Shown: piece by piece, positions 1-6,020 of the stretch
Layout: each line of letters opens with the position of its first letter
How positions within the stretch are numbered: the first letter of the stretch is position 1
Position numbers and translations under genes: made by a program
Notes under the pieces: generated by a model
Seen by the model: the letters and a program-made list of their open reading frames with translations, nothing else
The model's database searches: none
Told to the model about the DNA's origin: nothing
Source: an uncultured Clostridia bacterium
GTDB lineage: Bacteria; Bacillota; Clostridia; Christensenellales; Borkfalkiaceae
NCBI GenBank assembly: GCA_959605945.1
Contig: CAUHGY010000084.1
Span: 1 to 7,500, forward strand
Reading direction: 5' to 3'
DNA length: 7,500 bases

Positions 1-359
1 GGCCTAAAGATATACCCGAAACCGTTTCGCAGGCGTCTGCTTGCGCGGCAAAGGTTATAGGCTTGCTGGCAAAAGACCATCTCAAAACCAATCCTTGTGT
101 CGCGCATACCAATGAATCCATGTGTAACGGATGCAGCCAGTGCGCGAATGTCTGCGCGTACGGCGCCATCACTTATGCGGACAAGGAATTCAGAATCGGC
201 GGCGGAAAAACAGAAGTGCGCCGCGTGGCGTCGGTCAATCCCGCCGTGTGCCAGGGCTGCGGAGCCTGCACGGTCACATGTCCTTCGGGAGCCATGGATT
301 TGTCGGGATTTTCTTCCAAACAGATTATGTCGGAGGTTGAAGCGATATGCAAGAGATGA
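1..359 (+). CDS. hdrA: HdrA-type electron-bifurcating subunit, C-terminal end (5' end outside window)
   Basis: This is the last ~118 residues of a much larger protein; the reading frame (first full codon at position 3) is open to the left edge. The first visible residues, PKDIPETVSQASACAAKV, match the well-conserved tail of the HdrA thioredoxin-reductase-like flavin domain. A C-terminal ferredoxin domain follows with two [4Fe-4S] motifs: CNGCSQCANVC (codons 123-155, with Ala rather than Pro after the last Cys) and CQGCGACTVTCP (249-284). HdrA carries the FAD that splits electron pairs between a high-potential acceptor and ferredoxin. The C-terminal ferredoxin domain is thought to take part in passing electrons from MvhD to that FAD. 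A TTG at 63 could be read as a start, but the HdrA-like residues before it argue against a separate small ferredoxin. The gene overlaps the MvhD-like gene by 13 bases. Family call is firm; whether HdrB or HdrC genes lie upstream cannot be seen. Confidence 0.9.
   Translation, partial: PKDIPETVSQASACAAKVIGLLAKDHLKTNPCVAHTNESMCNGCSQCANVCAYGAITYADKEFRIGGGKTEVRRVASVNPAVCQGCGACTVTCPSGAMDLSGFSSKQIMSEVEAICKR
332..336 (+). promoter_or_regulatory. Ribosome binding site deciding the MvhD-like start
   Basis: GGAGG lies inside the end of hdrA, 10 bases before ATG 347. A second in-frame ATG at 356 forms an ATGA overlap with the hdrA stop but sits 19 bases from this site, so 347 is preferred. The 356 start stays possible through translational coupling. 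Confidence 0.55.
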
Positions 360-799
360 AAGAACAGAACAAGCAGTACGTGCCCAATATAGTCGCGTTC
401 TGCTGCAACTGGTGCTCGTATGCGGGCGCCGACCTCGCGGGATCCAGCAGGCTCAGTTATCCCGCAAATGTCAAAATTGTCCGCGTGCCGTGTTCATGCC
501 GCGTCAACCCCATGTTTGTATTGAAGGCTTTCCAGCGCGGGGCAGACGGAGTGATACTCTGCGGCTGCCACCCCGGAGACTGCCATTACGTGACCGGCAA
601 TTACTACACGAGAAGAAGAATGGCGCTGCTGTTTTCTTTCCTTGATTATATGGGAATAGAGCGCGGCCGCACCCGCGTGGAGTGGGTATCCGCGGCAGAG
701 GGCGCGCGCTTTTCGGCCGTTATGAATGACTTCGTAAAACAAGTAACGGAGCTCGGCGAGAATAAGCGCCTTTCCGACCTGCGGGTGAAGGAGAACTGA
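347..799 (+). CDS. mvhD: MvhD/FlxD-type [2Fe-2S] electron-transfer adaptor to HdrA
   Basis: This 150-residue protein belongs to the MvhD/FlpD family (delta subunit of methyl-viologen-reducing hydrogenase), and its length is usual for the family. It is a small cytosolic adaptor with a [2Fe-2S] cluster that passes electrons from an input enzyme to HdrA. Visible family signatures are AFCCNWCSYAGAD (Cys19, 20, 23), PCSCRVNP (Cys49, 51) and CGCHPGDCHYVTGNYYTRRR (Cys72, 74, 79). In methanogens the partner is a NiFe hydrogenase. Here no hydrogenase gene is visible, and the next three genes resemble FlxC, FlxB and FlxA, so the donor is probably NAD(P)H. This would make the protein the FlxD equivalent. 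It overlaps hdrA by 13 bases and is followed one base later by the FlxC-like gene, which has AAGGAG within its tail, so translation is probably coupled. Confidence 0.92.
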   Translation: MQEMKEQNKQYVPNIVAFCCNWCSYAGADLAGSSRLSYPANVKIVRVPCSCRVNPMFVLKAFQRGADGVILCGCHPGDCHYVTGNYYTRRRMALLFSFLDYMGIERGRTRVEWVSAAEGARFSAVMNDFVKQVTELGENKRLSDLRVKEN

Positions 800-800
800 A

Positions 801-1781
801 ATGAACGAAATTCAGAATAAACTTATCGAAAGAGCAAAAGAGCTTTTAAGCAGCGGCGAAGTCAAAAGAATTGTCGGTTGGAAAAAGGGAGAATTCTGTT
901 ATGATCCGTCTCCCGCGACTTTCGAGACGGCGGAAGAACTGAAAGATTTCGTATACGACGATTTCTGCGGCGCCAACCTTTCCAAATATCTGATAGAGAT
1001 AAGCAAGAAAGACGGTAAGTCTGCCGTTTTTATGAAACCTTGCGATACTTACAGTCTGAATCAGCTTTTGAAAGAGCATCGCGTCAAGCGCGAGAACGTT
1101 TATGTTATCGGCATAGAATGCAACGGCAAGATCGATAATTATAAGTTAAAGGATAACGGCGCTGAAGGCGTTACCGGCGCAGAGATCGACGGGGACAAGG
1201 TAAAAGTAACTTTGCTTTACGGCGATTCGGAACTTGAAAAAGGCAAAGTTCTTTTGGAAAAATGCCTTTCCTGCAAAGGCAAAAAACACATGATAAGCGA
1301 CGAAACGATTGTCCTTCACGAGCCGGTTGAAACGGTAAGCGACCGTTTTTCCAAGGTTACGGAACTTGAAAACATGACTGCGGATGAAAGATATGCATTT
1401 TGGAAAAGCGAGCTTTCCAAATGCATACGCTGCAATGCCTGCCGTAATGTCTGTCCCGCATGTACATGCGTCAAGTGTGTTTTCGACAATAATCAATCGG
1501 GCGTGGCGGCAAAAGCCAACGACGTCAGCTTTGAAGAACAGCTTTTTCATATAATACGTGCGTTTCATGTTTCGGGCAGGTGTACGGATTGCGGCGAATG
1601 CAGCAGAGTATGCCCGCAGCGAATTCCTTTGCACCTTCTGAACAGGAAGTTTATAAAGGACATCAACACGCTTTACGGCGATTTCCAGGCGGGAGAGGAA
1701 GCGGAAGGCAAAACTCCGCTTACGCAGTACAGTGAGAGCGATGTTGAGCCCAACGGAGTTTTTCAGGCGGAGGGTAGATAA
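801..1781 (+). CDS. flxC: FlxC-like 4Fe-4S dicluster electron-transfer protein
   Basis: A 326-residue soluble iron-sulfur protein. The N-terminal half (about 1-150) has a KPCDTYSLNQLL stretch at 79-90 and VIGIEC at 102-107, resembling the FrhB/FdhB-like and HydB-like proteins that pair with flavin oxidoreductases. A CLSC pair lies at 155-158. The C-terminal half has two [4Fe-4S] motifs: Cys208, 211, 214, 218-Pro and Cys261, 264, 267, 271-Pro. Three further cysteines (221, 223, 226) directly follow the first motif. The CPxCxC pattern recurs in the next gene product, which suggests the two are related. Its place between MvhD and FlxB genes fits the FlxC role of carrying electrons between the NAD(P)H-oxidising flavoprotein and MvhD/HdrA. 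AAGGAG at 788-793 precedes the ATG. The stop codon shares one base with the next start (TAATG). The iron-sulfur role is certain; the FlxC name rests on position and general likeness. Confidence 0.72.
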   Translation: MNEIQNKLIERAKELLSSGEVKRIVGWKKGEFCYDPSPATFETAEELKDFVYDDFCGANLSKYLIEISKKDGKSAVFMKPCDTYSLNQLLKEHRVKRENVYVIGIECNGKIDNYKLKDNGAEGVTGAEIDGDKVKVTLLYGDSELEKGKVLLEKCLSCKGKKHMISDETIVLHEPVETVSDRFSKVTELENMTADERYAFWKSELSKCIRCNACRNVCPACTCVKCVFDNNQSGVAAKANDVSFEEQLFHIIRAFHVSGRCTDCGECSRVCPQRIPLHLLNRKFIKDINTLYGDFQAGEEAEGKTPLTQYSESDVEPNGVFQAEGR

Positions 1782-2806
1782 TGTTAAAAATTAAAAAAGA
1801 AAGGCTTAACGAGCTGTATAGGCTTATTTCCGAAAATTGTCCGCTTTATATTCCCGTGAAGAAAGCGGGACAGGTCAATTACGGGCTTTTTGAAGACGGC
1901 GTCGAAACCAGCGTTGAAACGCTGAAAACGGTAAAATCGCCAAAAGACTTTTTCTTTCCGCAAAGCGAGACCATGATGAAGTTCAAAGCGGAAGGCAAGA
2001 ATCTCGAAATAATAGATACCCGTACCGATATTAAGGATTTTGTGTTGTTCGGCGTCAAAGCGTGCGATTTCAGTTCGTTCGCGATTTTAGACAAGGTTTT
2101 TCTCTCCGAACCGGTGGATACCTATTATAAGGAAAGACGCGAATCGGCAACCATAGTCACGCTTGCCTGCTCGCGCCCGGAAGAGAGCTGTTTCTGCAAG
2201 GTTTTCGGCATTGACGCGGCAGACCCCAAAGGCGACGTTACTGCATGGGCGGACGAAAACTGCATGTATTTTACGCCGAATACGGAGAAAGGAAAAAAGC
2301 TCTGCGATCTGATTAAACCCGTTTGCGAAGAAGGCGGCGAAGAAGAAGTTAAAAAAGAGCAGGAAAAAATCCGTTCGATAACCGAAAAACTTCCCTTTAA
2401 GGATCTGGATCTTTCGGTTTTCAGACACAAAAATCTCAATGCATTGTTTGACAGCCCGGATTGGCAAAGTCTTTCGGAAGCGTGCCTCGGCTGCGGGACC
2501 TGCACGTTCGTGTGCCCGACCTGCCAGTGTTTCGACATAAGGGACTTTAAAACCGATAACGGCGTGATAAGATTCCGTTGCTGGGATTCCTGCATGTATT
2601 CGGATTTTACTCAGATGGCAGCCGAAAACAGCAGAAAAACTCAGCTTCAGAGATTCCGCCAGAGATTTATGCACAAACTGGTGTATTTTCCGTCGCAGTA
2701 CGGCTGTTATTCGTGCGTGGGATGCGGCAGGTGCGTTAATAAATGTCCGCAGCATCTGAACATCGTAAAGGTAATCAAGAAGTTAGGAGGAAAGGAAAGT
2801 GATTAA
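1781..2806 (+). CDS. flxB: FlxB/HydB/AsrA-like 4Fe-4S dicluster protein
   Basis: A 341-residue protein of the group that includes the beta subunit of archaeal sulfhydrogenase (HydB) and anaerobic sulfite reductase subunit A. Family marks are SPKDFFFPQSETMMKF (53-68), GVKACDFSSFAILDKVF (91-107) and ACSRPEESCFC (129-139). Two [4Fe-4S] motifs follow: Cys235, 238, 241, 245-Pro, with extra Cys248, 250, 267 and 271, and Cys312, 315, 318, 322-Pro. An acidic and lysine-rich stretch at about 183-200 looks like a flexible linker. In the family this subunit takes electrons from the FAD/NAD(P)H subunit, encoded by the next gene, and passes them to a catalytic partner. No hydrogenase or siroheme sulfite reductase gene is present, so the partner here should be the MvhD-HdrA module. 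The ATG overlaps the previous stop by one base and is preceded by a GGCGGAGGG site. Confidence 0.82.
   Translation: MLKIKKERLNELYRLISENCPLYIPVKKAGQVNYGLFEDGVETSVETLKTVKSPKDFFFPQSETMMKFKAEGKNLEIIDTRTDIKDFVLFGVKACDFSSFAILDKVFLSEPVDTYYKERRESATIVTLACSRPEESCFCKVFGIDAADPKGDVTAWADENCMYFTPNTEKGKKLCDLIKPVCEEGGEEEVKKEQEKIRSITEKLPFKDLDLSVFRHKNLNALFDSPDWQSLSEACLGCGTCTFVCPTCQCFDIRDFKTDNGVIRFRCWDSCMYSDFTQMAAENSRKTQLQRFRQRFMHKLVYFPSQYGCYSCVGCGRCVNKCPQHLNIVKVIKKLGGKESD
2785..2790 (+). promoter_or_regulatory. Ribosome binding site fixing a GTG start
   Basis: A perfect AGGAGG lies within the end of the FlxB-like gene, 8 bases before GTG 2799. It fixes this non-ATG codon as the start of the FlxA-like gene. Its reading frame begins 8 bases before the FlxB-like gene ends, an arrangement typical of translational coupling. 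Confidence 0.8.
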
Positions 2807-3626
2807 CGAAAACCTTATTCCCAGAATAGGCGTTATAACCGATATAAGGAGAGATACGCCCGATGTCAAAACTTTCCGCGTTGTCGGTCCGGACGGCAAA
2901 AAGCTTTTCGAACACATGCCCGGTCAATGCGCGATGGTGTCTGTTCCGGGCGTAAGCGAAGCTATGTTTTCCATAACTTCATCGCCGACAAATAAAGATT
3001 TTATGGAATTTTCCATCAAAAAGTGCGGATGTCTTACTGAAATTCTGCATTCACTCGAAGTAGGTCAGCAGATAACCGTACGCGGACCGTATGGCAGAAA
3101 TTTCCCCGTTGAAGAAGATTTTAAGGGTAAAGATTTACTTTTCATCGCGGGCGGAATAGGGCTTGCGCCGCTGCGCAGCGTCATAAATTATGTCCGTCAT
3201 TACAGAAAGAATTACGGTAAAGTGGTGGTGGTATACGGCGCGAGAAGCAAAGACGATCTCGTTGACATAGAAGAGATTAAGACCGAATGGATGAACGAAC
3301 CGGATTTTAATGTTTATCTTACCATAGACAGACCTCAGGACGGATGGGACGGGCATGTCGGTTTCGTCCCCGCTTATGTCAAGGAGCTGGGGCTTGACCC
3401 GGGTATGACGGCGGTGCTCTGCGGCCCGCCCATAATGATAAAGTTCACGCTGGCGGGGCTTTTGGAACTCGGTTTTGACAAGTCGCGCGTATATACGACG
3501 CTTGAACTTCGCATGAAGTGCGGTATAGGAAAATGCGGAAGATGCAACGTGGGCGATAAATTCGTATGCAAAGACGGTCCCGTTTTCAGAATGGACGAAC
3601 TGGACGAACTTCCCCCCGAATATTGA
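2799..3626 (+). CDS. flxA: FlxA/HydG/AsrB-like FAD and NAD(P)H-binding oxidoreductase
   Basis: A 275-residue ferredoxin-NADP reductase-fold protein, the usual length for HydG, AsrB and FlxA. Domains in order: an FAD-binding beta-barrel (about 8-105) with MFSITSSP at 56-63 and RGPYGRNFP at 95-103; an NAD(P)-binding domain (about 110-235) with AGGIGLAPLRS at 117-127 and CGPPIMI at 208-214; and a C-terminal [2Fe-2S] motif with Cys241, 246, 249 and 257, as in the dihydroorotate dehydrogenase electron-transfer subunit. It should oxidise NADH or NADPH in the cytosol and hand electrons through its [2Fe-2S] cluster to the FlxB-like protein. Only a careful comparison of the NAD(P) domain would say which nucleotide is used. 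It uses a GTG start with a strong AGGAGG site. It is probably the electron entry point for the whole operon. Confidence 0.88.
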   Translation: MINENLIPRIGVITDIRRDTPDVKTFRVVGPDGKKLFEHMPGQCAMVSVPGVSEAMFSITSSPTNKDFMEFSIKKCGCLTEILHSLEVGQQITVRGPYGRNFPVEEDFKGKDLLFIAGGIGLAPLRSVINYVRHYRKNYGKVVVVYGARSKDDLVDIEEIKTEWMNEPDFNVYLTIDRPQDGWDGHVGFVPAYVKELGLDPGMTAVLCGPPIMIKFTLAGLLELGFDKSRVYTTLELRMKCGIGKCGRCNVGDKFVCKDGPVFRMDELDELPPEY

Positions 3627-3641
3627 TTAAAGGAGTTTAAA

Positions 3642-4316
3642 ATGGAAAAGAAAGTTAACGTTTATTTTTTCGGTAAAAAATATCAGGTTCCCGACAGTCT
3701 TACCATTATGAAAGCTATGGAATATGCGGGTTACCAGCTTGTGCGCGGCTGCGGCTGCCGCAACGGTTTCTGCGGAGCCTGCGCGACCATATACCGTATA
3801 TACGGCAAACAGGAACTGAAGGCTTGCCTTGCCTGTCAGACCAAGGTGGAAGAGGGAATGTATGTAGCGACTCTTCCGTTCTTTCCGCTGGTGAAACAGG
3901 TTTACGATATAGAGAAAATCAAACCTACAGAGCAGATCATGATGCAGCTCTATCCCGAAATTTATTCCTGCATAGGCTGCAACGCCTGCACCAAAAGCTG
4001 CACGCAGGGGCTCAATGTCATGCAGTATATCGCGTACGCTCAGCGCGGCGAGTATGAAAAATGTGCCGAAGAGAGTTTCGACTGCGTAATGTGCGGAGTG
4101 TGTTCGGCGCGCTGCCCCGCGGGCATATCTCATCCGCAGGTAGCCGAACTTGCAAGGAGACTTTACGGTAAGTATATCGCGCCCGAGTGCAAGCATCTTG
4201 AAAAAAGAGTGGCGGAAATCAAAAACGGCGACTTTGAAAAGATTCTCGAAGATCTTATGGGAAAACCCGTTTCCGAGCTCAAAGAGCTCTACAATAACAG
4301 AGAAATAGAGAAATAG
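3642..4316 (+). CDS. Fumarate reductase-type iron-sulfur subunit: [2Fe-2S] plus HdrC-like dicluster domain
   Basis: A 224-residue protein with two parts. Residues 1-85 form a ferredoxin-like [2Fe-2S] domain of SdhB/FrdB type: CGCRNGFCGAC puts Cys39, 44 and 47 in place, with Cys62 (or 65) as the fourth ligand. Residues 105-175 hold two [4Fe-4S] motifs, Cys110, 113, 116, 120 (Thr instead of Pro next) and Cys148, 151, 154, 158-Pro. Their spacing recalls HdrC and the middle of archaeal thiol:fumarate reductase TfrB. A helical charged tail follows (about 180-224). It lacks the CCG (HdrB-like) domain of TfrB and is not a classical SdhB with a [3Fe-4S] quinone-side cluster. It most likely wires HdrA to the FrdA-like flavoprotein encoded next. 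AGGAG lies before the ATG, 15 bases after the FlxA-like stop, and its own stop overlaps the next gene's ribosome binding site. Family call is sound; the partner assignment is inferred from context. Confidence 0.82.
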   Translation: MEKKVNVYFFGKKYQVPDSLTIMKAMEYAGYQLVRGCGCRNGFCGACATIYRIYGKQELKACLACQTKVEEGMYVATLPFFPLVKQVYDIEKIKPTEQIMMQLYPEIYSCIGCNACTKSCTQGLNVMQYIAYAQRGEYEKCAEESFDCVMCGVCSARCPAGISHPQVAELARRLYGKYIAPECKHLEKRVAEIKNGDFEKILEDLMGKPVSELKELYNNREIEK

Positions 4317-4326
4317 GAGAGACAAT

Positions 4327-5934
4327 ATGTATAATTATACCGAAGAACAGTTATTGTCTATGAAAAAGGTCGAAGCGACCAGAGAGCAGAGATTGAAAAA
4401 TCTTTTTCCCAGAATGACTGCGGAAGAAAAGGAAAAGGTGCTGAAAGAAAATCATCCCGATTATATCGAAAGCGCTTACGAAATATTGAAAGTCGGTCCC
4501 AATAAGGGGGATAAAGTGCTTCATGAACTTGCGGATCTGCTGCAAGGCAAATCGAGAGTACTCGGAAAAGACATCGATTTATCCCATCCTGATTACGACG
4601 TAGACGTACTTGTAATCGGCGGCGGCGGCGCGGGTTCTTCCGCGGCGATCACAGCGCATGCCAACGGCGCTAACGTCATGATGGTTACAAAACTCCGCAT
4701 AGGCGATGCAAATACCATGATGGCGGAGGGCGGCATTCAGGCTGCAGATAAGGAAAACGACAGCCCGGCCATACACTATCTCGATGCATTCGGCGGCGGA
4801 CATTTTGCGGCAAAACACGAACTGCTTTACAAACTCGTTACCGAAGCTCCGGACGCCATCAAGTGGCTGAGCGATCTCGGCGTTATGTTCGATAAAGCTC
4901 CGGACGGCACAATGATAACGACGCACGGCGGCGGAACATCGAGAAAGAGAATGCACGCCTGCAAGGACTATTCCGGTGCGGAGATAATGAGAACGCTGCG
5001 CGACGAAGTTCTTAACAGAAATATTCCCGTTGTTGATTTTACGTCGGCAATAGAGATAATTAAAGACGATGAAGGAAAGGCTTGCGGCGCAGTTCTCATG
5101 AATATGGAAACGAAGGAAATTCTTATCGCCAAAGCAAAGACCGTTATCATAGCAACCGGCGGAGCGGGCAGACTGCATTATCAGGGTTTCCCGACAAGCA
5201 ATCACTACGGCGCTACGGCGGACGGGCTGGTGCTCGCCTACCGTGCGGGAGCAAAGCTGCTTTACGCCGACACATTGCAGTATCACCCCACGGGCGCGGC
5301 AGAACCCACGCAGATTTTCGGCGCGCTCGTAACCGAAAAAGTGCGTTCGCTCGGCGCGCAGCTCGTCAATAAAGAAGGCAACGCTTTCGTTTATTCACTG
5401 GAAACGAGAGACGTTACGGCGTCTTCCATAATCAGGGAATGCAAGCAAAGACACAACGGCGTAAAAACCACCGACGGCGAAGGTGTCTGGCTGGATACTC
5501 CGATGATTGAACTCATAGGCGGCGAAGGTACAATCGAAAAACGTATACCCGCGATGATGAGAATGTTCGGCAAATACGGCATCGACATAAGAAAAGAACC
5601 CATATTGATCTATCCCACTCTGCACTATCAGAACGGCGGTATCGATATAGGGGCCGACGGACAGAGCGGCGTTGAAAATCTGTATGTTGCGGGCGAAGCC
5701 GTAGGGGGAATTCACGGCAGAAACCGCCTTATGGGCAACTCGCTGCTTGACATAATAGTTTTCGGAAGGAATGCAGGCAAATATGCCAGCGAAAAGGCGA
5801 AGAGCGTGAAAGTAGGCAAAATGAATCTCGACCACGTCGCTTCTTTCGCAAAGGAACTTGAAAACGCGGGGCTGAATCCGGAAAAGTATTCGCCTCAGCT
5901 TCTGCCGAATTATACCAGACAACCCGCACTGTAA
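4327..5934 (+). CDS. frdA: Fumarate reductase/succinate dehydrogenase family flavoprotein (FrdA/TfrA-like)
   Basis: A 535-residue cytosolic flavoprotein that probably reduces fumarate to succinate. After a ~90-residue charged N-terminal extension comes the FAD Rossmann motif VIGGGGAGSSAA (96-107). Further FAD motifs are ATGGAGR (276-282) and GEAVGG with HGRNRLMGNSLLD (456-475). The active-site set known from FrdA/SdhA is present: His320 (QYHPTG), Thr336/Glu337 (VTEKVR), Arg361 (ETRD, the proton-donor position), His433 (TLHYQNGG) and Arg467 (HGRNRL). The histidine that binds FAD covalently in bacterial FrdA/SdhA is replaced by Asn129 (GDANTMMAEGG), so FAD should be bound non-covalently. It is shorter at the C-terminus than typical FrdA. 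L-aspartate oxidase shares the fold and non-covalent FAD, but the adjacent iron-sulfur subunit and absence of NAD biosynthesis genes favour fumarate reductase. AGGAGA overlapping the previous stop precedes the ATG. Substrate is inferred. Confidence 0.85.
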   Translation: MYNYTEEQLLSMKKVEATREQRLKNLFPRMTAEEKEKVLKENHPDYIESAYEILKVGPNKGDKVLHELADLLQGKSRVLGKDIDLSHPDYDVDVLVIGGGGAGSSAAITAHANGANVMMVTKLRIGDANTMMAEGGIQAADKENDSPAIHYLDAFGGGHFAAKHELLYKLVTEAPDAIKWLSDLGVMFDKAPDGTMITTHGGGTSRKRMHACKDYSGAEIMRTLRDEVLNRNIPVVDFTSAIEIIKDDEGKACGAVLMNMETKEILIAKAKTVIIATGGAGRLHYQGFPTSNHYGATADGLVLAYRAGAKLLYADTLQYHPTGAAEPTQIFGALVTEKVRSLGAQLVNKEGNAFVYSLETRDVTASSIIRECKQRHNGVKTTDGEGVWLDTPMIELIGGEGTIEKRIPAMMRMFGKYGIDIRKEPILIYPTLHYQNGGIDIGADGQSGVENLYVAGEAVGGIHGRNRLMGNSLLDIIVFGRNAGKYASEKAKSVKVGKMNLDHVASFAKELENAGLNPEKYSPQLLPNYTRQPAL

Positions 5935-5946
5935 AAACGGTTGGTT

Positions 5947-5972
5947 CGGGCGGCCGGAATGCCGCCCGTTTT
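5947..5972 (+). terminator. Probable intrinsic terminator after the redox operon
   Basis: A perfect 8-bp GC-only stem (CGGGCGGC with GCCGCCCG) encloses a six-base loop CGGAAT and is followed by TTTT, then CC. It lies 12 bases after the FrdA-like stop. The T run is short, so it may be leaky and let some transcription continue into the transporter gene. The rest of the 86-base gap is AT-rich (5981-6009) with TATAAA-like hexamers but no convincing -35 match, so an own promoter for the transporter is only possible. Confidence 0.75.
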
Positions 5973-6020
5973 CCGAGTGGGCTATATAAAACTTATAAAA
6001 GGATTTAAAGGAGAGTTTAA

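Noticed and set aside
63..359. A separate small two-cluster ferredoxin starting at TTG 63
   Set aside because: The frame is open to the window edge, and the ~20 residues before 63 match the conserved HdrA tail, so this is the end of hdrA.
97..645. A 182-residue open frame on the plus strand
   Set aside because: It is an arginine- and cysteine-rich shadow across hdrA and mvhD, both of which have clear family motifs in other frames.
1781..3626. Anaerobic sulfite reductase AsrAB or sulfhydrogenase HydBG
   Set aside because: The two proteins belong to the same wider families. But no siroheme subunit (AsrC) or NiFe hydrogenase subunits are present, while MvhD and HdrA are adjacent, which fits Flx better.
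3627..4325. A 232-residue open frame on the minus strand opposite the FrdB-like gene
   Set aside because: It mirrors a gene with three intact cluster motifs, has no recognisable family and no convincing start signal; the same holds for the minus-strand frames at 2087-2755 and 4579-5286.
4327..5934. L-aspartate oxidase (NadB)
   Set aside because: It shares the fold and non-covalent FAD, but there are no nadA or nadC neighbours. A dedicated iron-sulfur partner gene precedes it, and the N-terminal extension is not NadB-like.
5971..5999. A sigma-70-type promoter for the transporter gene
   Set aside because: TATAAA at 5994-5999 is a fair -10 box, but the hexamer 18 bases upstream (TTCCGA) matches the -35 consensus at only half its positions.
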